Source: Aeriscardovia sp040773385
GTDB taxonomy: Bacteria; Actinomycetota; Actinomycetes; Actinomycetales; Bifidobacteriaceae
Length of the DNA: 64,000 nt
Direction of reading: 5' to 3'
Assembly (NCBI GenBank): GCA_040773385.1
Contig: JAXGWH010000002.1
Span: 9,329-73,328, forward strand
Shown here one piece after another: positions 1-11,648 of the stretch; within the stretch, counting starts at the first letter, position 1, and the number at the start of each line of letters is the position of its first letter. The notes under the pieces are model-generated. The model saw nothing but the letters and a program-made list of their open reading frames with translations, had not been told where the DNA came from and did not search any database. A program made the position numbers and the translations under genes.

Positions 1-1157
1 CGCGTGGCCAGGCGCAGGATGGAGGATTTGCCCGAGCCGGTCGAGCCGATGATCGCGGTGGTCTGGCCGGGCCGCGCTGTGAAGCTGATGTGCGAGAGGA
101 CGGGTTCCTGGGCGCCCGGATAGGAGAAGGAGACGTCGCGGAACTCGATCGTGCCGGCGATATGCCCGTCTTTCGTCTCCGGTGTGTAGACATGGGCGGG
201 CGCGGCGATGTCCGGCTTCGTGTCGATGACCGTGAGAAGGCGTCTGGCGGACACACCCGCGCGCGGCAGCATGACGGACATCATGGCCGCCTGCATGAGC
301 CCCATGAGCATGATCATGAGGTATTGGATGAACGCCTGCAGCGAGCCGATCTGCATGGCGCACGATTCGATGCGCTGCCCGCCGAACCACATGATGGCCA
401 GGCTCGCGCAGTTGATGATGAACCACATCACCGGGTTCATGCAGCTCATGATGACGCCGACCCGCATGAGCACCGCGTCAGTGGCGTCGTTCACCTTGCC
501 GAACCTCTCCGTCTCGGTCTTTTCGCGGGTGAAGGCGCGGATCACGCGCACGCCGGTGATCTGCTCGCGGATCACGCGGTTGAGGTCGTCGAGCCTTTTC
601 TGGAGCTTTGCGAACAGGGGGCCGAGCGTGCCGAACAACAGGCCGACGACGACGAGGATGACGGGGATGATGACGAGGAAGGAGAGCGAGAGCGGGGCGT
701 CCTGCCGGATGGCCATGACGAGCCCGCCGATGAGCATGACGGGCGCCTGGAGCACGAAGAGCGTTGCCTGCATGAAGATCTGCTGCACCTGCTGGACGTC
801 GTTGGTGGTGCGGGTGATGAGCGAGCCGGCGGGGAAGCGGTCGAGCTCGGCGAGGCTGAACGTCTCGACGGCGCCGAAGAAATCGCGGCGCACCTCATAG
901 GCGAGGCGTGCGGAGATGCGGGCGGCGAGCCAGAGCGCCCCGACCGCGGCGGCCACCTGGAACAGCGAGATGACGAGCATGCCCGCGCCGGTCGAATAGA
1001 TCATGCCCATGTTTCCCTTGGCCACGCCCTCGTCGATGACGCTGGCCTGCAGATTGGGCAGATAGAGGTTGAGGAACGCCTGGAAGATCTGGAAGACGAT
1101 GAGGAAGACGACCTGTCCCCAGTAGGGCCGCAGATATCGTCCCAGAAGTCGGAGCAT
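1..1157 (-). CDS. ABC transporter, fused permease/ATPase (3' end lies outside window)
   Basis: This is the N-terminal part (about 385 codons) of an exporter-type ABC protein; the rest lies beyond the left edge. It starts at ATG 1157 with MLRLLGRYLRPYWGQVVF. Hydrophobic segments of an ABC transmembrane domain follow, including the typical cytoplasmic stretch LITRTTNDVQQVQQIFMQ. The nucleotide-binding domain begins near IEFRDVSFSYPGA, and the Walker A motif GSTGSGKSS is read just before the window edge. The layout is that of multidrug or lipid exporters of the MsbA/LmrA type, which usually act as homo- or heterodimers. A partner gene may lie further left. Substrate is unknown. No strong ribosome binding site is visible; GAAAGCGAG lies a little upstream of the ATG. 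Confidence 0.9.
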   Translation of the reverse strand, partial: MLRLLGRYLRPYWGQVVFLIVFQIFQAFLNLYLPNLQASVIDEGVAKGNMGMIYSTGAGMLVISLFQVAAAVGALWLAARISARLAYEVRRDFFGAVETFSLAELDRFPAGSLITRTTNDVQQVQQIFMQATLFVLQAPVMLIGGLVMAIRQDAPLSLSFLVIIPVILVVVGLLFGTLGPLFAKLQKRLDDLNRVIREQITGVRVIRAFTREKTETERFGKVNDATDAVLMRVGVIMSCMNPVMWFIINCASLAIMWFGGQRIESCAMQIGSLQAFIQYLMIMLMGLMQAAMMSVMLPRAGVSARRLLTVIDTKPDIAAPAHVYTPETKDGHIAGTIEFRDVSFSYPGAQEPVLSHISFTARPGQTTAIIGSTGSGKSSILRLAT

Positions 1158-1287
1158 GGAGGGTCTCGCTTTCGTCAGAAAACATCAGAACACATTTGTC
1201 AGAACGCCGTTCGCCACGCCACGTTCGAAGACACGGGCATCGCGACGTTTTCATCACAATGTGCTCGTCGCGACGGTTTAGTCAAAA

Positions 1288-1316
1288 AAGGCAGGCACGG
1301 GGCCTGCCTTGTTTTT
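1288..1316. terminator. Rho-independent terminator
   Basis: A nine-base-pair stem AAGGCAGGC / GCCTGCCTT with a five-base loop has A/T runs on both sides, so it could work in both directions. It sits just downstream of the small membrane protein gene ending at 1362 on the minus strand and ahead of the ABC transporter start at 1157. Confidence 0.8.
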
Positions 1317-1361
1317 CCCGGATGGTCGGGTTCTCTTCCCGGACGGTCGGGCACGGGCGGA

Positions 1362-1799
1362 TCAGACCGCGGTGCCGTTGGCGTCGAGGTACGGGTTGAC
1401 ATCGTTCGGGCTGCGCACGATGAACAGGCTGAGCACGCCGAGCCCGAAGATGATGGTGACGGTAAGGATGCCCCACATCGGCAGGCCCGGGATCCACATG
1501 ATGATGAGGAAGGCGAGCGCGGAGAGGATGATGAGCAGCCAGCTGATGAGCTTGGCGATGCCCCAGCCGGTGGTGCGCGCCGAGACCGTGGCCTGCGCGT
1601 CCTTCTCCTGCGGGGTCAGCTCCTGCTCGCGGCGCAGCTCCTCGGCCGGGTCGACGCGTGAAGGGCGCCATTCGCCGGTGCGGCCCTGGGCGACCGCGTC
1701 CGCCTTCGCCTCGAACAGCCCCTGGTCGCTGACGCGGCGCTCGGTGTCGCCATTCTTGTTCCGTCGCGCGTTGGCGCGGCGCTGAGCCCTGTTCGGCAT
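1362..1799 (-). CDS. Small two-helix membrane protein, function unknown
   Basis: A 145-residue protein starting at ATG 1799, behind a strong AGAGGGGGAGC ribosome binding site. The first ~85 residues are charged and Arg-rich (MPNRAQRRANARRNKNGDTE), so probably cytoplasmic. Two hydrophobic helices follow near residues 85-105 (IAKLISWLLIILSALAFLII) and 110-130 (MWGILTVTIIFGLGVLSLFI), then a short tail ending ANGTAV. I do not recognise the family; the pattern fits small conserved actinobacterial membrane proteins. It has its own terminator and a 275-bp upstream gap, so it is probably monocistronic. Reading the frame back to 2015 adds low-quality sequence without a better start. Confidence 0.75.
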   Translation of the reverse strand: MPNRAQRRANARRNKNGDTERRVSDQGLFEAKADAVAQGRTGEWRPSRVDPAEELRREQELTPQEKDAQATVSARTTGWGIAKLISWLLIILSALAFLIIMWIPGLPMWGILTVTIIFGLGVLSLFIVRSPNDVNPYLDANGTAV

Positions 1800-2074
1800 G
1801 TGCTCCCCCTCTGGCCGTCCGTCCCTGTGCCCTGCGGGCTGCACCGGGCGGGACCGGGCCTTGCCCGGATACCCCCGTCTGGCGATGGTCGGACGGATAC
1901 GGATATAGCGGATATATCGATGATCTTCTGTGATTCTACGCCGCCCTCGCCACCAATTCCCGCCGGTTCGCCGGTCATCGGATCTGGCCGCCGGATTCGG
2001 ATCAGGCCGTCGCATTCGGATCAGATCAGGTCATGTCCGGATCCGGCGGTCGGGCGCAGATCGCATCGCCGCGT

Positions 2075-3870
2075 TCAGATCAGACCATCGAGGATCTCGG
2101 AGATGACGGCATCGTTGAGCAGCCGCCCGCGCAGGGTCGGGCGGATCCGTTCCGTCCCCTCGCCGTCGACAAACCGCTCGATGAGATCCTCACGGCCGAG
2201 CCGGTCGAGCGTCGCCTGCGGGACGGCCTTGCCCGCGGCGTCCTCGATCCTGCGCAGGGTGATCCCCTCGCGCAATCGCAGGCCGAGCATCACCGTCTCC
2301 TCGGCATTCTCGCGGTCATCGACCCACTCGCTGCCGGCCCACGGCAGGATCTGCCGGTGCAGCTGCCGGGTCCACACGAGCGGGTGGCGGCTGTCCCACG
2401 TGCGCAGCCGGCCGTAGTGCGCGTGGGCGCCCGGGCCGATGCCCGCCCAGTCGATGCCTCGCCAATAGCCGAGGTTGTGGCGGTCCTCCTTGCCGGGCTT
2501 TGCCCAGTTGCTGATCTCGTACCAGCGGTAGCCGGCCTTCGACAGCAGCTCATCGGCGAGACGGTATTGGGCGGCCTCGTCATCGTCGTCGGGCGGGGCG
2601 ATCCGACCGGCCCGCACCTGCCGACCCATCCGCGTCTGCGGGGCGAGGGTGAGGGCGTAGCAGGAGATGTGGTCGGTACCCAGCGCAATGGCGGCCTCAA
2701 GGCTCGTCCGCCAGTCGTCCATCGACTCGCCCGGTGTGCCGTAGATGAGGTCCACCGAGGTCGAGAGGCCCGCCTCTTTCGCCCAGCGCACGGCGAGCTC
2801 GACGTTTTTCTGCCGGTGCGTGCGGTCGAGGGTCTTGAGCACATGCGGGACGGCGGACTGCATGCCCAGCGAGATCCGCGTGAATCCGGCCCGTGCGAGC
2901 CGGTCGATCGATTTCTGGCTCACGGTGTCAGGGTTCGCCTCGGTGGTCACCTCGACGCCGGGTGCCAGCCCCCAGAGCGTGCGGATCTGGTCAAGAAGGC
3001 CGATGAGATCACGCACGGGCAGCAGCGTCGGCGTGCCGCCGCCGAAATAGACGGTGGAGGCCGGGCGGTCCGGCTGGCCGGTCACCTCCTGCCACAGCCG
3101 CAGCCGGCGCATCTCCTGGACGGCAGTGGCCGCATAGTTGCGCTGGGAGGCACCCTCACCGAAATCCTGCGTCACGTACGTGTTGAAATCACAGTAGCCG
3201 CAACGGCGATAGCAATACGGCACATGCACGTAGACCTCGAAAGGCGGTAGTTTCCGGCCCTCATCGAACGCGGCGACGCGCTTCCCCATCTGCCGCTGCT
3301 CCTGCCGGACGAGCTGCTCCGCCCGTGCCGAGATAGTACGTGTAAAACCCGGAATATTTCGTTGTATCAAATGATGAGAGCGTTGATCCCATGCCCCACC
3401 GCGCACAGGGCGCTTATCCGGCACCGGGACCCCGTCCAGTGCGGCGATCCGGTGACGCGCCTTCTCAAGAGGATCCGATTCCTCCACGGGATCCGGATTC
3501 TCCTGCCAGTCCTCGCCGCCGATCTGCGGCAGTTGCCAGCCGGGCATCGGCGCGTCGGAGAACGTCGAGGAAGAGACCGCCGGACCGTCATCCCCTTCTG
3601 TGTCCGAATCCGGACCGGGAGGGGTGTCCGCGGAGACTTTGTGGGCACCGGATACCGGGCCGGCATCGTCATCGGCGTCGATGCCGGTATCCCTGCTCTT
3701 GAGGAACGCGTTGCCGTCGATCACCGTCTCGTCGGGCGTTTCGAACGTGTGTGAGGACGCCTCGCCCCGATGCTCGCGGACAAGACGTTCCCGCCGAGCC
3801 TGCGCCTCGTCGCGCCGGTGGCGGTCCTCCCCCGCCTTTTTCCCGTCGGCCATCACATACCTGTCGGCCA

Positions 3871-3871
<1 letters not shown>
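2075..3871 (-). CDS. hemW: HemW-like radical SAM protein (heme chaperone / coproporphyrinogen oxidase-like)
   Basis: A 598-residue protein. The radical-SAM cluster motif is Cys220-x3-Cys224-x2-Cys227 (CYRRCGYCDFNTY), followed by VYFGGGTPTLL, EANPDTV, SLGMQSAVPHVLKTLDR and VDLIYGTPGES, all typical of HemW, and a C-terminal winged-helix-like region. HemW proteins bind heme and an Fe4S4 cluster and are linked to heme insertion into respiratory enzymes; many were misnamed oxygen-independent coproporphyrinogen III oxidases. The core normally needs about 380 residues, so the first ~208 residues here are an extra acidic, probably disordered extension. Start ATG 3871 overlaps the lepA stop as TGATG, which indicates translational coupling. 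A GTG one codon upstream is also possible. Confidence 0.88.
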
Positions 3872-5769
<1,898 letters not shown>

Positions 5770-5916
5770 CGTTCCTCCCCTTTCGGCGTTCTGCGCCCGG
5801 TCGGTGACGCACGGACAGGGACAGGGCCGGCCGAAGGCCGCCCGACCGACCGTCCTATTCTACGGGACGAGCTACGGGACACGTGTCGTGTCCCGATGGA
5901 TCCCCGCAGATCGCAA

Positions 5917-5955
5917 AAGCCCCGCGGCGCACGGGAAGTGCTGTCCGCGGGGCTT
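5917..5955 (-). terminator. Rho-independent terminator after rpsT
   Basis: An 11-bp GC-rich stem AAGCCCCGCGG / CCGCGGGGCTT with a 17-base loop, followed on the minus strand by a short T run (TTTTGCG). It lies between the rpsT stop and the lepA start and separates the two transcripts. Confidence 0.8.
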
Positions 5956-6006
5956 GTCACAGCCCGGATTCGGTCCGGGATCCGGATCAGTCTCTCAGAC
6001 TTGGTC

Positions 6007-6267
6007 TCAGAGGCTGTTGACGGCCTTGGCGAGCTTGGACTTGCGCTCGGCGGCCTGGTTCTTGTGGATGAACCCGCGGCCCGCAGCCTTGTCGAGGGCC
6101 TTGGAGGCGACGAGGAACTGCTCCTGCGCGGCCTTCTTGTCGCCGGCGGCGACGGCCTCGCGCACCTTGCGCACCTCGGTCTTGAGCATGCTCTTGACCT
6201 GGACGTTGCGCTGGTGGCGCTTCTCGTTGGTGAGCATGCGCTTCTTCTGCTGCTTGATGTTAGCCAT
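6007..6267 (-). CDS. rpsT: 30S ribosomal protein S20
   Basis: An 86-residue, Lys/Arg/Ala-rich protein beginning MANIKQQKKRMLTNEKRHQR and containing AGRGFIHKNQAAERKSKLAKA split across its C-terminal half, the usual S20 pattern and length. S20 binds 16S rRNA early in 30S assembly. An AGGAG ribosome binding site lies ten bases before ATG 6267. It is followed by a strong hairpin terminator, so it appears monocistronic or the last gene after rplY, 71 bp upstream. Confidence 0.97.
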   Translation of the reverse strand: MANIKQQKKRMLTNEKRHQRNVQVKSMLKTEVRKVREAVAAGDKKAAQEQFLVASKALDKAAGRGFIHKNQAAERKSKLAKAVNSL

Positions 6268-6338
6268 TGGATGACTCCTGTTTGCTCTGTGTCGAATTTC
6301 TCTGAATTTGATGGCTGCGGCCGTTCAGGCCGCCAGGC

Positions 6339-6992
6339 TCACTCGGAGTCGGACGAATCGGCGGAGGCGTCCGCGGCGGGGGCCTCGGTGGCACCCTCGG
6401 CGGTGGCGACCTCGCTCGGGGCGGCCGGCGTCGAGGACGGCAGGGCCTCCTCCTGCGGGATGGTCACGGACACGACGGTGGTCTTCGGATCGATGTCGAC
6501 AAGCTCGGCGCCCTTCGGCAGCTCGATGTCGCCGGCCGAGATCTCGTCGCCGGCCTGCAGGCCCTCGACGGAGAGGTCGAAGCGGTCGGGCAGGTTGGAG
6601 ACGTCGGCGCGGACATGGAGCTCCTGGACGTCGATGAACGCGACGCCGGTGCCCTTGGTCATGCCGTGGATGAAGATCGGCACGACGACGTCGATCTTCT
6701 CGCCGGCCTTGACCTCATAGAAGTCCACGTGCTCGATGATGCGCTTGACAGGGTTGCGCTGCACGTCCTTGACGACGGCGAGGTGCTCCTCCTTGCCGAA
6801 GCTGAGGTCGTAGACGGCGTTCGTGTGGCGCAGCGCGTTGCGCAGATCCTGCTGCGACAGCTGCAGGAAGAGCGGCTGCCTGCCGCCGGCGTAGATCGAG
6901 GCCGGGACCTTGCCGGCCACGCGGAGACGACGTGCCACACCCTTGCCGAACTCGGTGCGGGCCTCGCCCTGGAGCTTGATTGGCTCTGCCAT
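6339..6992 (-). CDS. rplY: 50S ribosomal protein L25, CTC/general-stress type
   Basis: A 217-residue protein starting MAEPIKLQGEARTEFGKG. The N-terminal ~90 residues are the 5S rRNA-binding L25 domain, with KGVARRLRVAGKVPASIYAG and AVVKDVQRNPVKRIIEHVDF. The rest is the TL5/CTC beta domain (LHVRADVSNLPDRFDLSVEG), with an acidic Ala/Glu/Ser-rich tail. CTC-type L25 proteins are about 180-220 residues long, against ~95 in E. coli. Start ATG 6992 is chosen because AGAAGGAA lies just upstream and the L25 domain begins there; longer upstream readings are unsupported. The 270-bp leader shared with the divergent acyl-CoA synthetase contains a distant inverted repeat (GGACTCG at 7009-7015 against CGAGTCC at 7090-7096). 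Confidence 0.95.
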   Translation of the reverse strand: MAEPIKLQGEARTEFGKGVARRLRVAGKVPASIYAGGRQPLFLQLSQQDLRNALRHTNAVYDLSFGKEEHLAVVKDVQRNPVKRIIEHVDFYEVKAGEKIDVVVPIFIHGMTKGTGVAFIDVQELHVRADVSNLPDRFDLSVEGLQAGDEISAGDIELPKGAELVDIDPKTTVVSVTIPQEEALPSSTPAAPSEVATAEGATEAPAADASADSSDSE

Positions 6993-7264
6993 GTGTTTCC
7001 TTCTTTCTGGACTCGCCACAATGCGAGGAGACCAGGAAACAGACCGTGGCAGTACCGCGGAATCGTGCCTGCTGAGTCGATAACGGGATCGAGTCCCCTC
7101 GCCAAAGCGTTGCAGATGACAGCCTAGCAACGGCCCGGAACAAATTACGGTCGCGTAGGAGAAGCCCCGGCCCTAATCTGAAAGATGTCTGAAGAGCAGG
7201 ATGGCAGGAGGGGCAATCTGCCCCCACGGCATGGTCACGCCCTCCTGCAGAGCAAGGAGCTGAA

Positions 7265-9286
7265 ATGGCGTCACGCAATCCCTTCTCCGGTCTGCTGGAC
7301 CGCGTCGGCACCGCCGCCGGGCGTTTTGTCGGGTCGATGGGCAATCTGGTGCGCAGCAGGGCGGAGAATGCCGAGGAGGAGGCCGACCGCCTGCCCCAGC
7401 CGGATCTTCCCAGCGAGATCGAATACGGCGACGGCGGCCACCCCACCCGCACGTTCATCGACCAGACGACCGGGATGATGCAGACCACCACCCCGGGCGC
7501 GCCGATCCTGCCCGATTCCTATACGATCTACGACCTCTACCGCGAGCGGGCCGAGCGCAGGCCTGACGACCCGCTCTTCACCTTCCGCAAGGACGGCGTG
7601 TGGACGGACCGCTCGGGCGCCGAGGTGCTCGCCGACATCCGCCAGACCGCCAAGGGTCTCATCCATCTGGGCCTGAGGAAGGGCGACGGCGTGGCGTTCA
7701 TGTGCTCCACGAGCTACGAGTGGAACATCGTCGACGCGGCCGTCGTGTCGGTGGGCGGTGTGATCGCCACCATCTACGACACGGACTCGCCCGAACAGAT
7801 GGCCAACATCGTCAAAAACTCCGACGCGCGCTTCCTCATCGTGCAGACCGAGGTGATGCAGAAGAAGGCGGAGGCGATCCGGGACGACTGCCCCACACTC
7901 GAGCGCGTGTTCACCCTAGCCACCGGTGATCTCGAGGCGATCATGGCCTACGGCCACGCCGTCTCCGACTCGGAGCTGGACGAGCGCATCGACGGGATCC
8001 ACAAGACGGACCTGTGCTCCATCGTCTACACGTCCGGCTCAACCGCCGCGCCGAAAGGCGTGGAGCTGACGCATGAGGACTTCTGCTACCAGGCCAAGTC
8101 GCTCGCCGCCTACAACCCGCAGCTGCTCTCCGAGGGCTCGGTGCTGCTCTTCCTGCCGCAGGCGCACAACTTCGCTCGGGCGATCTGCTATATCACCGTC
8201 AACGCGGACCTGCACGACTACATCTCCTCCTCCATCCGCACGCTCATCACCGACCTGCAGGTGGCCCGCCCGACCATCATGATCGGGGTCCCCCGCGTGT
8301 TCGAGAAGATCTACAACGCGGCGAGCCAGAAGGCCGGCCACGGCTTCCAGGGGCACGTGTTCGCCGACGCGGCGAAGGTCGCCCGCCGCTGGACGCGCGA
8401 GATGGGCGCCTATGGCCACGCGCACGCCTCCACGAACGCGCTGCGCCGCGTCTACGACCCGATGGTGTACAAACCGCTGCGCGAGTTCCTCGGCGGCCGC
8501 GCCCGCTGGCTCGTCTGCGGCGGCGCACCGCTCGACCCGGCGCTGTTCGGCTTCTTCCGCGGCGCGGGTGTGCCGGTCTACGAGGGCTACGGCCTGACCG
8601 AGACCACCGGCCCGTGCGCGTTCACCCCGGTGGACGCCCCGATCCGCCCCGGCTCCTGCGGCACCGCGTTCCCCGGCTTCTCCGTGCGCGTGAGCGAGGA
8701 GGGCGAGCTGCAGATCAAAGGTATCGCCAACATGGCCCGTTACCACAAGAACCCGGAGGAGACGAAGCGCTCGTTCACCCCGGACGGCTGGTACCGCACC
8801 GGCGACATCGGCACCATCGCCCCGGACGGCTATATCAGCGTCACCGGGCGCATCAAGGACCTCATCATCACCGCGGGCGGCAAGAACGTCTCCCCCGAGC
8901 CGATCCAGGAGGCCATCGAGCGCTGCCCGATCGTGGAGAACGCGATCGTGCTGGGCGACCGCCGCCCGTTCGTCTCGGCGCTCGTCACACTCGAGCCCGA
9001 CCAGCTGGCCGGCTGGCTCAAGGAGCACGGCCTCGACGAGAACATGCCCGTCGAGGAGGCCGCGCAGAACGCCGCGGTGCGCTCGGAGGTGCAGGACTAC
9101 ATCGACAAGGCCAACGAGGGCGAGTCCCGCGCCGAGTCGGTGCGCAAATTCATCATCCTGCCCGACCGGTTCACCCAGGACAACGGGCTGCTGTCCGCCT
9201 CGCTCAAGGTGATCCGCCCGAAGGTGATCCGCCGCTACCAACGTCTGCTCGACGAGCAGATGTACGTGCCGCTCAAGCAGCACTGA
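7265..9286 (+). CDS. Long-chain acyl-CoA synthetase (AMP-forming)
   Basis: A 673-residue member of the ANL adenylating family. The phosphate-binding motif is YTSGSTAAPKGVELTHED, the YGLTETTGP motif follows, and the hinge region is GWYRTGDIGTIAPDGYISVTG split around the conserved Asp. A C-terminal Lys-containing motif ITAGGKNVSPEPIQEAIE is present. These enzymes activate fatty acids to acyl-CoA through an acyl-adenylate. Bifidobacteria lack beta-oxidation, so the likely role is recycling or activating exogenous fatty acids for lipids (inference). The start ATG 7265 has AAGGAGCTGAA directly upstream. It is transcribed divergently from rplY and ends in a strong terminator. Confidence 0.93.
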   Translation: MASRNPFSGLLDRVGTAAGRFVGSMGNLVRSRAENAEEEADRLPQPDLPSEIEYGDGGHPTRTFIDQTTGMMQTTTPGAPILPDSYTIYDLYRERAERRPDDPLFTFRKDGVWTDRSGAEVLADIRQTAKGLIHLGLRKGDGVAFMCSTSYEWNIVDAAVVSVGGVIATIYDTDSPEQMANIVKNSDARFLIVQTEVMQKKAEAIRDDCPTLERVFTLATGDLEAIMAYGHAVSDSELDERIDGIHKTDLCSIVYTSGSTAAPKGVELTHEDFCYQAKSLAAYNPQLLSEGSVLLFLPQAHNFARAICYITVNADLHDYISSSIRTLITDLQVARPTIMIGVPRVFEKIYNAASQKAGHGFQGHVFADAAKVARRWTREMGAYGHAHASTNALRRVYDPMVYKPLREFLGGRARWLVCGGAPLDPALFGFFRGAGVPVYEGYGLTETTGPCAFTPVDAPIRPGSCGTAFPGFSVRVSEEGELQIKGIANMARYHKNPEETKRSFTPDGWYRTGDIGTIAPDGYISVTGRIKDLIITAGGKNVSPEPIQEAIERCPIVENAIVLGDRRPFVSALVTLEPDQLAGWLKEHGLDENMPVEEAAQNAAVRSEVQDYIDKANEGESRAESVRKFIILPDRFTQDNGLLSASLKVIRPKVIRRYQRLLDEQMYVPLKQH

Positions 9287-9342
9287 GCGATCGATCCGGG
9301 CACATATCCGGACACATATCCGGGCACGTCGATCGGAGACAG

Positions 9343-9383
9343 AAAGGCCGCGCCCCTGTGACAGGCAGTGGGCGCGGCCTTTT
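9343..9383 (+). terminator. Rho-independent terminator after acyl-CoA synthetase
   Basis: A 13-bp stem AAAGGCCGCGCCC / GGGCGCGGCCTTT with a 14-base loop and T run, 56 bp after the stop codon. Just before it, at 9298-9326, the sequence CACATATCCG occurs twice in tandem. Confidence 0.88.
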
Positions 9384-9411
9384 GCGTCTGTGGATGCCGA
9401 CTGGTTTTCCG

Positions 9412-10497
9412 TTATTTCTCGAACGGATAGACGAGCCCCCACTTTTTGCGGATCGTGTCCATCTGTTCCATGAGGCGCAGCGTCTGTGCGTGTGGCATCC
9501 CCGGCGCCTCGGTCCGGCCGGCCCGCCACGCCTCCACGGTGGCGACGACCTCATACTCGTAGCCGGTGATCTCCTCGAGGTCGAGTGCCTCGGAGCGGAT
9601 GAGCCGGTGCGCGCCGTCGTAGAGGTCGATGCGCTCGGGGTTGTTGATGTTGGTGACGACGGCATAGCCCTTGGTCCCGTGGATGAGGCCGAAGCGGTCG
9701 TCGTCGGCCACGCACGAGCACGTCACCGTCGCGAGGATCCCGCCGGGCAGGTAGAGTGCGGTGGCCGAGTGCGCGTCCACACCCGTGCCGGTCATGCCGG
9801 CCGACGTCTCGATCCGCTCGGGCTCGGCGTCATCCGTCACCATGGCGACGAAGTTGAGGCCGTACACGCCCACGTCGAGCAGAGCGCCGCCGCCGAGGGC
9901 CGGGTCGGTGATCCGCGGTTTGGCCGTGGTGTTGTACGAGAGGGTGGCGTTGATCTCCTTGATGTCGCCGATGACGCCGGTGGAGAGGATCGCGTTGATC
10001 CGGGTGCGAGAGGGCATGAAGCGGGTCCAGATGGCCTCGACCGCCGCGTTGCCGGTCCGGTGCGAGGCGTCGATCAGGGTCCTTGCCTGGGAGGCGTTGC
10101 CGGTGAACGCCTTCTCCACGAGCACGGCCTTGCCCGCCTGGAGCGCGGCGACGGCCTCGGCCTCGTGGAACGGGTGCGGGGTGGCGATGTAGACGATGTC
10201 GACGTCCGGGTCGGCGAACAGCTCCTCATAGGAGCCGTAGGACTTCTGGAAACCATACTGCTGCGCGAAATCCCGCGCCCGCCCCGGATTGTCATGCGTG
10301 GCGACCGCGTAGGCGCGCACGAGCGAGGAGTAGCGCGGATCCTTCTCCATACCGGTGATGGTCTGCGCCATGGCCGGGGCGATACGCCCCAGTCCGATGA
10401 TGGCGATGTTGGCGGGACGGGCCTGCCGTGCGGCGAGTTCGGCCGCGCCGGTTTTGGCCGCTGGCATTCCTGTGGTCGATGTGCCTGTGGTATTCAT
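9412..10497 (-). CDS. Gfo/Idh/MocA-family NAD(P)-dependent oxidoreductase
   Basis: A 361-residue protein. A Rossmann fold starts at residue ~30 with NIAIIGLGRIAPAMAQTI. The loop DVDIVYIATPHPFHEAEAVA and the segment KAVLVEKAFTGNASQ (in place of the commoner EKP) follow, and a C-terminal alpha/beta domain completes the fold. Family members oxidise or reduce sugars, inositols or trans-dihydrodiols; the substrate cannot be told here. Start ATG 10497 is preceded by AAAGGAGAGCAC. The gene lies 95 bp downstream of era on the same strand, with no obvious terminator between, so co-transcription is possible. Confidence 0.9.
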   Translation of the reverse strand: MNTTGTSTTGMPAAKTGAAELAARQARPANIAIIGLGRIAPAMAQTITGMEKDPRYSSLVRAYAVATHDNPGRARDFAQQYGFQKSYGSYEELFADPDVDIVYIATPHPFHEAEAVAALQAGKAVLVEKAFTGNASQARTLIDASHRTGNAAVEAIWTRFMPSRTRINAILSTGVIGDIKEINATLSYNTTAKPRITDPALGGGALLDVGVYGLNFVAMVTDDAEPERIETSAGMTGTGVDAHSATALYLPGGILATVTCSCVADDDRFGLIHGTKGYAVVTNINNPERIDLYDGAHRLIRSEALDLEEITGYEYEVVATVEAWRAGRTEAPGMPHAQTLRLMEQMDTIRKKWGLVYPFEK

Positions 10498-10592
10498 GTG
10501 CTCTCCTTTGAACAGATGACCGTATAAAGATGACCGTGGGCGATGACGTGCCCGGTCCTTGGTTGTTTTTGACCGGGTGGCGGCGGAATGTA

Positions 10593-11648
10593 CTAGAACC
10601 CGAGCCGTTCGAGCTTCTTGGGGTCCTCCTGCCAGTCCTTGGCGACGGACACATGCAGGTCGAGCCGGCACTTGTGCCCGACGATCCTGTTGACGGCCGT
10701 CCTCACGCGCTTTTTGACGCGCACGAGGCGGGAGGCGTGCCGGCCGATGATGATCGGCTTCTGGCTGCTGCGTTCCACGTAGACGGTGACGACGACGGTA
10801 TATCGACCGTCCTCGTCGCCGGTCTCGTCGGGCGGGAGGATGTCGTCCACGCGCACCGCCAGGGAGTGCGGCAGCTCGTCGTCCAGCTCGTGGAGGAAGG
10901 CACCGCGGATCTGCTCGGCGATCGCCTCCTCGGGACTCTCGTCGGCGAGCATGCTCTCGGGGTACATCTGCGGCCCCTCGGGCATGGCGTCGAAGAGGAC
11001 GTCCTCCAGCTCGCCGATGTTGTTTTTGTCGACCGAGGAGACGGGGACGATCTGGGTGAAATCAACCAGATCACTGAGTTCGAGGAGCCTTCTGGCGATC
11101 ACGTCCGGTTTGACGCGGTCGATCTTGGTAAGCACCGCGATGACCGGCACCTTCCAGCCGCCGCCATCTTTTCTGCCGAACTGGTCACGCAGCCGGGCGA
11201 GGATCCTCCTGTCCCCCGGGCCGATCTCCTGGTCGGCCGGCGTGAGGAAGAGCACCGCGTCGATCTCGCTGAGCGCGTCGTCCACCATGTCGTCGAGCCG
11301 CTGGCCCAGGAGGGTGCGCGGGCGGTGGATGCCCGGCGTGTCGACAAGCACGATCTGTCCGCGCTCGCGGGTCAGGACGGCCCGCACCACGTGGCGGGTG
11401 GTCTCGGGCCGGTCGGAGGAGACGAGCAGATGGCGTCCCATGAGCGCATTGATGAGCGTGGACTTGCCCACGTTCGGCCGGCCGACGATGGTGACGAAAC
11501 CAGACTTGTACCCGGGTTTTGCGGCCGGCATGGTGATGGTGGCGTGCATGTCCTCGGACAATGTGTCGTCGGTCCGTGGCACCCCCGCCTGTCTGCCGGG
11601 ATCAGCGGATGCGGTATCGCCAGGCTGTCTGTCCATGCTGTCGCTCAT
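10593..11648 (-). CDS. era: GTPase Era, 16S rRNA maturation factor
   Basis: A 351-residue protein: G1 GRPNVGKST at about residues 56-64, G3 DTPGIH, G4 TKID, then the C-terminal KH RNA-binding domain (SQKPIIIGRHASRLVRVK, VGHKCRLDLHVSVAKDW). Era binds the 3' end of 16S rRNA and acts as a 30S assembly checkpoint. It is about 50 residues longer than E. coli Era at the N terminus, with a Pro/Ser/Asp-rich lead-in. ATG 11648 is chosen because it overlaps the corC stop as ATGA; internal Met codons near residues 34 and 40 would give a normal-sized protein. It is the last gene of the hinT-phoH-ybeY-corC-era unit. Confidence 0.96.
   Translation of the reverse strand: MSDSMDRQPGDTASADPGRQAGVPRTDDTLSEDMHATITMPAAKPGYKSGFVTIVGRPNVGKSTLINALMGRHLLVSSDRPETTRHVVRAVLTRERGQIVLVDTPGIHRPRTLLGQRLDDMVDDALSEIDAVLFLTPADQEIGPGDRRILARLRDQFGRKDGGGWKVPVIAVLTKIDRVKPDVIARRLLELSDLVDFTQIVPVSSVDKNNIGELEDVLFDAMPEGPQMYPESMLADESPEEAIAEQIRGAFLHELDDELPHSLAVRVDDILPPDETGDEDGRYTVVVTVYVERSSQKPIIIGRHASRLVRVKKRVRTAVNRIVGHKCRLDLHVSVAKDWQEDPKKLERLGF

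Noticed and set aside
1800..2074. Repeated GGATCAG/CCGGAT motifs as a possible protein-binding array
   Set aside because: The copies are short, irregular and consistent with local GC-rich composition; no conserved spacing.
7009..7110. tRNA-like sequence in the rplY leader (a GGGATCGAGTCCC T-arm-like stretch)
   Set aside because: The remaining arms cannot be folded into a cloverleaf. It may be part of a leader structure, since GGACTCG and CGAGTCC can pair.
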